Under the pieces are notes generated by a model. That model made no database searches. It saw only the letters and a list, made by a program, of their open reading frames with translations, and was not told the origin of the DNA. From the NCBI RefSeq assembly GCF_019457915.1, contig NZ_JAHZSS010000008.1, positions 62,001 through 126,000 on the forward strand: a DNA stretch of 64,000 bases, given 5' to 3'. Below, piece after piece: positions 1 to 6,097 of this stretch; the stretch's first letter is position 1, and each line of letters starts with the position of its first letter. The stretch comes from Neiella holothuriorum (GTDB lineage Bacteria > Pseudomonadota > Gammaproteobacteria > Enterobacterales > Neiellaceae). The translations under genes were made by a program, and so were the position numbers.

Positions 1-2195
1 GACATCAAACCACCGGTGCCGAAGTAGTGCTCAACCGACAAGTCGTATTGGGTTACACGGTACGGCTCTAGGGTATGGGAGCCCTGAGTGGCGTGGGTGA
101 CGTCGGTGTTCACACTTGATGCTGGGCTTAGTGAATCAAAGTCGGCACGGCGCATCACTTTGGCCGAGGCGAATCGAACTAAGGTGTCATCAGAGACACT
201 ATAAGTGGCATTCAGGCTCGGTAAGAAATCAGAGTAATCGTTGGTGCCAGTGAGGTACTCGCCGTTTTCAATAATGGTGGAGTCCAGTTCAGTTTCAACA
301 TAGCGGCCACCAATAACGGCTGACAGATCATCGAAATCGAGGTTGAACTGCATGTAGACAGCTTGAGTTTTTTCCTCAATTTTTTTGTATTCGCCCTCAT
401 CGACCTCAAGGTTTGAGTTGAGTGATCCGGTCGTGGCGTAGTTGGTGCCAGTCAGTGCTGACTGTACATCGGCAAATGCAGCCTCTGGATTACCCAGTTT
501 TTTACCGTTATAGACGGTGTAGGACAACAAGTCGTTTTGACCGGATTTACCAAGCTGATCGAATGAATTGTCAGGCGTGATGGTCACGAAACTGCCTGGG
601 CTCATTTCGTTGTATTCATCAATCCACATCGAAAAGTCTTCGCCTGTTGGATCGCCATTTTCATCGACGTAGTAGGCACTCTTGTACATGTCTTTGAATT
701 CAATGTCTGAGCGTGTGAATTCGTATTCGCGATCGGTGATGCGAACGCCCGACTTCACTGACGCCAGCCAATCAATGCCTGCAAATGGTTCAACATATTC
801 AACATCGAAACGGGCTGCGATCTCGTCATTTTCAATGCGGTCGCGATCGTGCACGTAGGTACGCAGTGCTAAGTTGTCTGGGTTATGCAGCACTTGGCTA
901 TCTTCATAAACGATACTTGGCAACTTGCCACTACCGCCTGAGATATAAGCGTCGGTCGTGTGATCGGCATCGCTGGTATAACCGCCGTTTTCATTCCACA
1001 CATCGCGGTTAACAGGGCGCAACGTGAATTCGGTATCGTGACGATCCGTTTCGGAATGGGAAATGGCCACTTCACCCCAAACGCGAACCTGATCGCTAAG
1101 GCTCCATTCGCTGCCCAAGGCGTGTGAATAGGTTTCGTTTTCGCTGAAGTCACTGATGGTTTTAGGGATCAGCTTGACGCCCTCAAGGGTGTAGTTGTGC
1201 AACACACCATTCGCGTCTTGATACGAGTCAGCCGTGGTTGTAACGTCACCACCCACATCTAAGATGGAGTAGGACTGCTGGCTACCGGTTAGTTTGGTGC
1301 CATTTAAGTCTAAGTAAATATTGCCATCACCCGATGCTGGCGCCCACTGTAGTGACAGACCATAGGCCTTACGCTCACGCTGCTCGGTTTTTTGATTGAC
1401 GGTGTTTTCACTTTGAACCAGCATTTTACCTTGCGGGGTATTGCCTTCATCGGCCACTCCGTCACCGTCGAGATCAACGTCTAACAGCTCTTGCTTGGTA
1501 ATGAATTCATCTTGGCGTAGCTCGCGGTCAAGATAGGAAAGTACGATGGACGCTCCAAATGTACCTGAGCTGCCTAGATCCCAATTTGAACCGACCGCCG
1601 CCGTAAATTTAGGCGCGTAATTCTCTGTTTTATCCGCGTATTCGGCATCAAACGTAAATGCAGCAAGGGTTTCTTCGAGCTCTAACGGGCGCACGGTCTT
1701 CATGCTTACGGTGCCGCCAAGCGCTCCTTCGATCATTTCTGGTGTTGGCGACTTAACGACTTCGACGGTTTTTAAGAAGCTGGAAGGAAAGTCTTCTAAG
1801 CTGATCCCGCCGCGGCCTTCACCTGCAGTTGAGCGGCCGTTTAATTCCACGCGGTTATCGGAAATACCACGAATTTGTACATCTTGGCCAACGCCAAAAT
1901 CGCTGCTAATTGAAACGCCTGTAATACGTTGCAGGGCTTCTGCAATGTTGTTATCAGGTAATTTTCCAATGTCTTCGGCAACAACGGCATCAACAATTTG
2001 GCTTGAGAAACGTTTTTGGCGAGCTGATTCCGCCATACTGCCAGCGATGCCGCTAACCTGAATCACTTCCACGTCGTCTGTTGGCATTGGTGCCGCTTCT
2101 GCAGTGGGCGCTTCTGCCGCATAAACGCTCGAACCAAACGCTAACGTCGTTACAGGTAACAGCGCTGCAGCTATTTTAGATAATTTAAATTGCAT
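1..2195 (-). CDS. TonB-dependent receptor, C-terminus cut by window edge
   Basis: Outer-membrane TonB-dependent transporter; about 731 codons are present and the C-terminal barrel runs off the window. The start is the ATG at 2195, followed by a signal peptide (MQFKLSKIAAALLPVTTLAFG, then cleavage near VYA). A TonB-box-like stretch (DDVEVIQVSG) precedes a plug domain with the usual pattern (IVDAVVAEDIGKLPDNNIAE, then ALQRITGVSI). The plug and the long loop-rich barrel resemble the TIGR01782 subfamily common in Caulobacter and Alteromonadales, whose characterised members take up carbohydrates or other large nutrients. The substrate cannot be read from this sequence. No partner gene is visible, because the downstream side lies outside the window. 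About 1 kb of non-coding DNA lies upstream. The family call is firm; the substrate is unknown. Confidence 0.93.
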   Translation of the reverse strand, partial: MQFKLSKIAAALLPVTTLAFGSSVYAAEAPTAEAAPMPTDDVEVIQVSGIAGSMAESARQKRFSSQIVDAVVAEDIGKLPDNNIAEALQRITGVSISSDFGVGQDVQIRGISDNRVELNGRSTAGEGRGGISLEDFPSSFLKTVEVVKSPTPEMIEGALGGTVSMKTVRPLELEETLAAFTFDAEYADKTENYAPKFTAAVGSNWDLGSSGTFGASIVLSYLDRELRQDEFITKQELLDVDLDGDGVADEGNTPQGKMLVQSENTVNQKTEQRERKAYGLSLQWAPASGDGNIYLDLNGTKLTGSQQSYSILDVGGDVTTTADSYQDANGVLHNYTLEGVKLIPKTISDFSENETYSHALGSEWSLSDQVRVWGEVAISHSETDRHDTEFTLRPVNRDVWNENGGYTSDADHTTDAYISGGSGKLPSIVYEDSQVLHNPDNLALRTYVHDRDRIENDEIAARFDVEYVEPFAGIDWLASVKSGVRITDREYEFTRSDIEFKDMYKSAYYVDENGDPTGEDFSMWIDEYNEMSPGSFVTITPDNSFDQLGKSGQNDLLSYTVYNGKKLGNPEAAFADVQSALTGTNYATTGSLNSNLEVDEGEYKKIEEKTQAVYMQFNLDFDDLSAVIGGRYVETELDSTIIENGEYLTGTNDYSDFLPSLNATYSVSDDTLVRFASAKVMRRADFDSLSPASSVNTDVTHATQGSHTLEPYRVTQYDLSVEHYFGTGGLM

Positions 2196-2209
2196 ACCTT
2201 TTCCCCTAT

Positions 2210-2255
2210 GGCGTGATTTCAAGAAAAAAATGGATACGTCCATGCCTATCACGCC
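2210..2255 (-). promoter_or_regulatory. Nested inverted repeat in the TonB-receptor leader
   Basis: GGCGTGAT at 2210-2217 is matched by ATCACGCC at 2248-2255. Inside it a second repeat pairs around TGGATACGTCCA (2231-2242). It lies 15-60 nt upstream of the receptor start, so it is probably in the mRNA leader or the core promoter. An operator or an RNA hairpin are both possible. Confidence 0.4.
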
Positions 2256-2586
2256 TAAAAAATAAAACTGTCCGTCACCCCGAGGGTGAAAACGCGGCGA
2301 TAGTTTCATAGGGATTTGCAACATTCAAACTGGCTAAAAAGTCATCAAAAAGCGGCCGTTCTTAATGATGTGCGTATAAAAATTGAGCGCTTTTTAGAGG
2401 TGTAAAAGACTGTATTGGTCATGCCAAATTATGAATTTGGTAAAAAATGTGGAGATTTCATGGAAACTTAGTGGTCTGTAAACCAGTCTATTTAAGCCTT
2501 TGAGACAGCGTTAACATTCCATAAACAAGCCTGCCACATACTCTTTTTAGAATGAATTAGCCGTCATTAATTTTAAATTTGAGCGT

Positions 2587-2615
2587 TTGAGGTGCACAAA
2601 ATATAAACACCTCAA
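2587..2615. promoter_or_regulatory. Perfect 8-bp inverted repeat upstream of TonB receptor
   Basis: TTGAGGTG at 2587-2594 is mirrored by CACCTCAA at 2608-2615, with a 13-nt AT-rich spacer. It could bind a dimeric regulator of the receptor gene, whose start is about 400 nt away, or form a hairpin. There is no T-tract to make it a terminator. Confidence 0.3.
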
Positions 2616-2644
2616 CAGGTGCTAACTAGCTGACATAGAGTGAT

Positions 2645-2660
2645 AAAACAGCGCTATTTT
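2645..2660. promoter_or_regulatory. LacI-type operator-like palindrome
   Basis: AAAACAGCGCTATTTT is palindromic at 14 of 16 positions with a central CG, the form typical of LacI-family operators. Many Alteromonadales TonB receptors for sugars are controlled by LacI-family repressors, so a role in controlling the receptor at 2195 is plausible. No regulator gene is in the window. Confidence 0.3.
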
Positions 2661-3202
2661 GAGCTTATTTAAGCCTTTATTAACGTTCGAGATACAGCCG
2701 TTATTGTGATGTGATTAAGTTTAAATGGCCTTTGTTTGTTGGCTTTTAGGACAATTTTAGATGTGAATTGAACGGGGTTTTTAGTTTGTTTTGAAGGTGC
2801 TATTTGGTGTTGTGCATCACAAATTTAATTTTGTTGGAACGTTTTTTAGATTCGGTTGTCATCCTGTGATGGATCTCTAATTATTTTCCTATCAACCGAA
2901 ACAACGCAGCGTAATTTTATGTTGTTACCAATTTGTATGGATTGTTTGATTAATTGGTTAGGTTCTTTATTTGTTGGCTGATTGGCCGGGAGAGAAACCA
3001 TGCTGCGAGCGAAATGAGCCTGCTCGTTCAATTTTAAATCCATCTTGCTTGTGGTGGCGCTCCCGCTTTTCTTTGGTCAAGCTAGTGGAGTCGGTGTAAA
3101 CTACGGCGCTATCTTCTTTACGGTAATTGTGGTGCCTGTTTGGGCTCGTTTTCGACTCATGCCGTTCAAAGAATGTCACTCAATATTGATGCTTAAATAC
3201 CT

Positions 3203-4204
3203 ATGAAACCAACTGCCAGTTCGCAGCACGATCCACTTTCTTTTAATCGTCGTCTTTCCATTGCGCCTATGCTCGATTGGACCGATCGCCATTGCCGCTA
3301 TTTTCATCGCCTGCTGAGCCAACACGCTTTGCTTTACACCGAGATGGTGACCACAGGTGCGATTCTGTTTGGTAAAGGTGATTACCTTGCGTTTAACGAG
3401 ACTGAGCAGCCGGTGGCTTTACAGTTGGGCGGGAGTGATCCCGCAGATTTAGCGAAAGCAGCCAAGTTGGGTGCCGAACGTGGTTATGCCGAAATTAACC
3501 TAAATGTGGGCTGTCCATCCGATCGCGTACAAAAAGGCCGTTTTGGCGCTGTATTAATGACTGAGCCAGAGTTAGTGGCGCAGTGTGTTGATGCGATGAA
3601 ACAAGTGGTTGATGTACCGGTCACGGTGAAACACCGGATTGGCGTTGATGAACAAGATAGCTATCAGTTTGCTGCCGATTTTATTAGTCGCGTTAATCAA
3701 GCAGGGTGTGATGTCTTTATTGTGCATGCACGAAAAGCTTGGTTGCAGGGGCTTAGCCCGAAAGAGAACCGTGAAATTCCGCCGTTGGATTACCCACGTG
3801 TTCATCAGCTTAAGCAAGACTTTCCTCACTGCCATATTTCGATTAATGGCGGCATCATGACCTTAGCGCAAGCGGGTGAGCAACTGCAGTCTGTGGATGG
3901 TGTGATGATTGGCCGCGCGGCTTATCAAAATCCTTATTTGCTGGCCGAAGCCGATCAGCTGATCTACGGCGACGACAATACGGATGCGAAGACTCGCGCT
4001 GATGTGGTTGAGGCCATGCTGCCTTATATAGAGCAACAGTTAACGCAGGGCGCTCGGTTAAACAACATCATTCGTCACATGCTCGGCTTATATCAGGCCG
4101 TGCCGGGCGCGCGCGCTTGGCGCCGCTATCTGAGCGAAAATGGCCGCGGTGATGATAAAGGTATTGAAATCTTACAGCAGGCGATGACGCTGGTTTACGA
4201 TTAA
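3203..4204 (+). CDS. dusA: tRNA-dihydrouridine(20/20a) synthase DusA
   Basis: FMN-dependent enzyme that reduces uridines 20 and 20a in the tRNA D-loop to dihydrouridine, using NADPH. The 333-aa length matches the family. It shows the FMN-barrel start [12 protein letters not shown] (19-30), the active-site segment NVGCPSDRV with catalytic Cys104, and the DusA-specific [10 protein letters not shown] that follows. Downstream come [25 protein letters not shown] and the phosphate-binding INGGI and GRAAYQNPY. It is a single gene. Downstream it is followed, after about 330 nt, by a Psp-like sigma-54 locus. In E. coli the PspF-controlled gene pspG also sits next to dusA, so the neighbourhood is meaningful. 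Confidence 0.97.
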   Translation: MKPTASSQHDPLSFNRRLSIAPMLDWTDRHCRYFHRLLSQHALLYTEMVTTGAILFGKGDYLAFNETEQPVALQLGGSDPADLAKAAKLGAERGYAEINLNVGCPSDRVQKGRFGAVLMTEPELVAQCVDAMKQVVDVPVTVKHRIGVDEQDSYQFAADFISRVNQAGCDVFIVHARKAWLQGLSPKENREIPPLDYPRVHQLKQDFPHCHISINGGIMTLAQAGEQLQSVDGVMIGRAAYQNPYLLAEADQLIYGDDNTDAKTRADVVEAMLPYIEQQLTQGARLNNIIRHMLGLYQAVPGARAWRRYLSENGRGDDKGIEILQQAMTLVYD

Positions 4205-4289
4205 GCCTCGATTTCGCCACTTATTCACAAATTCTCTAACTCAAATAGTCATTACTCCTTAAGTTCCCCCTCACATTGTTTATGCTGTT

Positions 4290-4321
4290 GTGAAATTAAC
4301 CAATACCATGGTTAATTTCAC
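4290..4321. promoter_or_regulatory. Perfect 12-bp inverted repeat, candidate enhancer (UAS) for a sigma-54 activator
   Basis: GTGAAATTAACC (4290-4301) is exactly mirrored by GGTTAATTTCAC (4310-4321) with an 8-nt spacer. Its centre is about 130 nt upstream of the transcription start predicted from the sigma-54 element at 4411-4425. That is the usual place for binding sites of enhancer-binding proteins such as PspF. There is no T-run, and it lies 85 nt past dusA, so it is unlikely to be a terminator. The identity of the bound protein is inferred from the gene content downstream. Confidence 0.55.
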
Positions 4322-4410
4322 CAATAGCAACCTACTCGTAGCCTTTGTTTATTTTCTGTTAATCCGAATAAATCCTTTATAAACAATCTTCTAAAAGTTT
4401 TTTTCAAGGT

Positions 4411-4425
4411 TGGCACATCACTTGT
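4411..4425 (+). promoter_or_regulatory. Candidate sigma-54 (-24/-12) promoter of the Psp-like operon
   Basis: TTGGCAC-N5-TTGT: the -24 GG lies at 4412-4413 and the -12 G at 4424, with the required 10-nt spacing. It agrees with the TGGCAC-N5-TTGC consensus except that the last C is T. Transcription would start near 4436, almost exactly where the repeated leader begins (4440). Psp operons in enterobacteria are read from sigma-54 promoters, and this operon ends in a PspC gene, which supports the call. Confidence 0.65.
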
Positions 4426-4439
4426 AATAGATACTTCGT

Positions 4440-4535
4440 AACGCAGTGAAGCGTAGTAATGTCACTGACATTTTAATAGACCCAACACCTGCAAAGACAG
4501 GAACGGGCTACGGACTAGGTAACGGAGAGAACATC
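4440..4535 (+). promoter_or_regulatory. Structured leader, copy 1
   Basis: Two hairpins precede the gene: CAGTGA (4444-4449) with TCACTG (4462-4467), and CCTG (4488-4491) with CAGG (4498-4501). A conserved segment then runs to a strong ribosome site AACGGAGAG just before the ATG. The same elements recur before the second gene copy. The function is unknown; stability or translation control is a reasonable guess. Confidence 0.5.
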
Positions 4536-4757
4536 ATGAAACGCATTCAAATCGCAGTAATCGCAGGCTTAACTTTGGCTTCAACCGCTTTTGTACCAGC
4601 AGCGTCAGCCAACGAATTAACCACAGCAATCACCGACGTTGCGCTGAACGTTGCCGAGCAAGTTGCCTCTGATGTGAAAGAGAGCTCAGTACGCCAGATT
4701 GATGAAATGTGGGCGAGCTTGCAAAGCATGATGACTGAAGAAGCTGCTGACGAATAA
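4536..4757 (+). CDS. Small secreted protein, tandem paralogue 1 of the Psp-like locus
   Basis: 73-aa protein with a clear signal peptide (MKRIQIAVIAGLTLASTAF, then a cleavage site near VPAASA-NE), leaving about 48 residues. The mature part is acidic and predicted helical, with an amphipathic pattern (ELTTAITDVALNVAEQVASD) and a conserved core ESSVRQID-MWASLQ. It has no Cys and no membrane segment. I do not recognise the family. The ATG at 4536 is chosen over an upstream in-frame start because the signal peptide starts there and GGAGAG lies just before it. It is the first gene of an apparent operon ending in a PspC-domain protein, which suggests a role in envelope stress; that role is inferred. 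Confidence 0.85.
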   Translation: MKRIQIAVIAGLTLASTAFVPAASANELTTAITDVALNVAEQVASDVKESSVRQIDEMWASLQSMMTEEAADE

Positions 4758-4773
4758 CAGCTAGCACACATTG

Positions 4774-4870
4774 AAACGCAGTGACGCGCAGTCATGTCAC
4801 TGCAACTTAAATTGACCCAGTACCTGCAAAGACAGGAACGGGCTAAAGACTAGGTAACGGAGAGAACACC
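4774..4870 (+). promoter_or_regulatory. Structured leader, copy 2
   Basis: It repeats leader 1 inside the operon. The first stem here is longer and perfect: GCAGTGAC (4778-4785) with GTCACTGC (4796-4803). The second stem is CCTG (4823-4826) with CAGG (4833-4836). Changes on both sides of stem 1 keep the pairing. No sigma-54 element precedes this copy, so it probably acts as RNA within a longer transcript. Confidence 0.5.
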
Positions 4871-5092
4871 ATGAAACGCATTCAAATCGCAGTAATCGCA
4901 GGTTTAACTTTGGCTTCAACCGCTTTTGTACCGGCTGCAGCAGCCAATGAATTGACCTCAGCGGTCACCAACGTAGCACTGGACGTCGCGGAACAAGTTG
5001 CCGCTGATGTGAAAGAAAGTTCAGTACGCCAGATTGACCAAATGTGGGCGAGCTTGCAAAACATGCTGGCCGACACAGAAGCAAGCGAGTAA
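4871..5092 (+). CDS. Small secreted protein, tandem paralogue 2 of the Psp-like locus
   Basis: 73-aa paralogue of the preceding gene with an almost identical signal peptide and the same ESSVRQID-MWASLQ core. Differences gather in the mature N-terminus (conservative swaps such as T/S, I/V, D/N, S/A) and in the acidic tail (MLADTEASE against MMTEEAADE). That pattern is expected for two proteins still under selection. The start has the same leader and GGAGAG ribosome site. It is probably periplasmic, perhaps associating with a membrane through an amphipathic helix. The next gene starts 5 nt after its stop. Function unknown. Confidence 0.85.
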   Translation: MKRIQIAVIAGLTLASTAFVPAAAANELTSAVTNVALDVAEQVAADVKESSVRQIDQMWASLQNMLADTEASE

Positions 5093-5097
5093 TAGCC

Positions 5098-5229
5098 ATG
5101 TTGTCACCAGTCGAACTGATGATGTGGTGGAGTCTGCCACTAGCAGGATGGCTGGTGGCATGGCTCGGATACCACTTAATAGCAAGTTGGGTTCCTTGGG
5201 CAAGAAGTAGCAAACGAGCAGGAGTTTAG
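5098..5229 (+). CDS. 43-aa single-pass membrane peptide
   Basis: Short protein starting MLSPVELMMWWSLPLAGW with one hydrophobic, tryptophan-rich segment (about residues 8-33) and a basic tail ending SSKRAGV. The start at 5098 places it 5 nt after the second secreted paralogue, and its stop is 6 nt before the PspC-domain gene, so it is clearly part of the same transcript. By position and topology it could take the place PspB has in classical psp operons, but it is much shorter, lacks PspB's coiled coil, and shows no sequence match that I can see. Confidence 0.7.
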   Translation: MLSPVELMMWWSLPLAGWLVAWLGYHLIASWVPWARSSKRAGV

Positions 5230-5235
5230 AGAATC

Positions 5236-5445
5236 ATGAAGACGTACCAACATCAACTTTATCGTGATCCGGTTCAAGGCAAATTAGCGGGCGTTATTGC
5301 CGGGTTTGCCAATCATTGGGGCCTGAGCCGGTTTTGGTTACGGATTATTTCGTTAGTGCTGTTGTTTAGCATGCCGATGGTGATGATTCCTGGCTACCTA
5401 CTTGCGGCTGTCTTGATGCCATCCCCTCAACCTCGCTGCCGCTAA
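5236..5445 (+). CDS. PspC-domain membrane protein
   Basis: 69-aa protein made almost entirely of a PspC domain: LYRDPVQGKLAGVIAGFANH (8-27), then WGLSRFWLRIISLVLL and the closing membrane segment PGYLLAAVLMPSP. PspC proteins sense or signal inner-membrane damage in the phage-shock response. E. coli PspC is longer (about 119 aa) and carries a C-terminal tail missing here, as in other minimal PspC proteins. No pspA, pspB or pspF is in the window, so this is a satellite locus rather than a full psp operon. It is the last gene of the cluster. A 7-bp stem (5433-5439 with 5451-5457) overlaps its stop codon, without a T-tract. Confidence 0.88.
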   Translation: MKTYQHQLYRDPVQGKLAGVIAGFANHWGLSRFWLRIISLVLLFSMPMVMIPGYLLAAVLMPSPQPRCR

Positions 5446-5576
5446 TTTAAGCAGCGAAAGCGCGAAACAAGATAGCCTTGTGCCGCTCAATGGAACTCGC
5501 ATTTTTTTGATTTATCTGACGTAAAGTTAGAGTTTTTACGCCAGCTTGATATGCTGAAGTCACTAGGTTACTGGAT

Positions 5577-5609
5577 GATGCCGTCGGGATTTGTAAAATT
5601 GACGGCATC
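5577..5609. promoter_or_regulatory. Perfect 9-bp inverted repeat before the copper chaperone gene
   Basis: GATGCCGTC (5577-5585) and GACGGCATC (5601-5609) flank a 15-nt spacer, ending 29 nt before the GTG start. It could be an operator or a leader hairpin. A weaker repeat, CGTAAA/TTTACG, lies upstream at 5520-5540. Confidence 0.35.
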
Positions 5610-5638
5610 GCTAGTTTGAAAATCAAACAGGTGATTAT

Positions 5639-6079
5639 GTGATTAAGCGTGTTGCGTCCGCACTGTTATCGTTGGCGATGGTGCCAGCCATTGGCTGTGA
5701 ACTTACCGTCGAAGATGCTTATGTGCGAGCCCCTATCCCAGGTGTGCCCAATACAGCGGCATTTCTACGTATAAACAATTCATGCTCAGAGCCCGTGTCG
5801 TTAATCGCAGGTCAAGCAAGTGCAGCTAAGTCTGTTGAGTTGCATACTCATATTCATGAAGACGGCATGATGAAAATGCGGCAAGTCGATGCCATCATTG
5901 TGGCAGCCAATGATTCGGTGGAGCTGAAGCCGGGTGGCTACCACCTTATGATGTTTGAAATCGATAGTGCGTTGAAAGACGCGAAGAGTACGCCAATTTT
6001 GCTAACCTTCAGTAATGGCCAACAAGTTGAATTTGTTGCACCACTGCAGGATTTAATGTCGAAGCATCATCACCACTAA
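5639..6079 (+). CDS. Periplasmic copper chaperone, PCu(A)C family
   Basis: 146-aa secreted protein that in this family carries Cu(I) in the periplasm, often to the Cu-A site of cytochrome c oxidase. A signal peptide (MIKRVASALLSLAMVPAIG) is followed by the family start CELTVEDAYVRAPIPGVPNTA. The copper-site layout is present: VELHTHIHEDG, MMKMR and, after about 20 residues, GGYHLMMF. The tail ends in four histidines, which may add metal binding. Two cysteines, at mature position 1 and in NNSCSEP, could form a disulfide; the first could alternatively be read as a poor lipobox. The start is GTG: an overlapping ATG at 5637 is followed at once by a stop. A DUF2333 gene follows 18 nt after its stop. 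Confidence 0.9.
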   Translation: MIKRVASALLSLAMVPAIGCELTVEDAYVRAPIPGVPNTAAFLRINNSCSEPVSLIAGQASAAKSVELHTHIHEDGMMKMRQVDAIIVAANDSVELKPGGYHLMMFEIDSALKDAKSTPILLTFSNGQQVEFVAPLQDLMSKHHHH

Positions 6080-6097
6080 TCATCAAGCGAGGCTTGT

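Larger units (their letters stand above)
2256..3202. other. Gene-free region between TonB receptor and dusA
   Basis: About 950 bases without a convincing gene. The part next to the receptor is AT-rich and holds inverted repeats (2587-2615, 2645-2660) and a 13-nt direct repeat TATTTAAGCCTTT at 2489-2501 and 2666-2678. The part from about 2850 to 3180 has a different texture, with two overlapping short minus-strand open frames of low-complexity, basic composition that match no family I recognise. It may be a decayed gene or a dispersed repeat. The dusA promoter presumably lies at its right end, but no clear boxes stand out. Confidence 0.6.
4440..5092 (+). repeat. Gapless tandem duplication, 335-bp period (leader plus small gene)
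   Basis: The unit 4440-4757 is repeated at 4775-5092. Every landmark is displaced by 335 bp: first hairpin 4444/4779, second hairpin 4488/4823, start codon 4536/4871 and stop codon 4757/5092. Each unit has a ~96-nt leader and a 73-codon gene. The proteins agree at about 59 of 73 positions by my count, so the duplication is not recent and both copies have been kept intact. Confidence 0.9.

Noticed and set aside
2846-3179. Two overlapping minus-strand open frames (65 and 70 codons) before dusA
   Set aside because: They overlap each other in different frames, have low-complexity basic composition, no ribosome site and no recognisable domain. I treat the stretch as non-coding.
4547-5213. Minus-strand open frames opposite the duplicated small genes
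   Set aside because: They are antisense shadows of the plus-strand genes, rich in Ser/Ala because of the complementary codon pattern. The plus-strand signal peptides and ribosome sites are clearly better.
5520-5540. CGTAAA/TTTACG inverted repeat before the copper chaperone gene
   Set aside because: Only 6 bp with a 9-nt spacer in AT-rich DNA; easily expected by chance. It is mentioned only as a note to the stronger dyad at 5577-5609.
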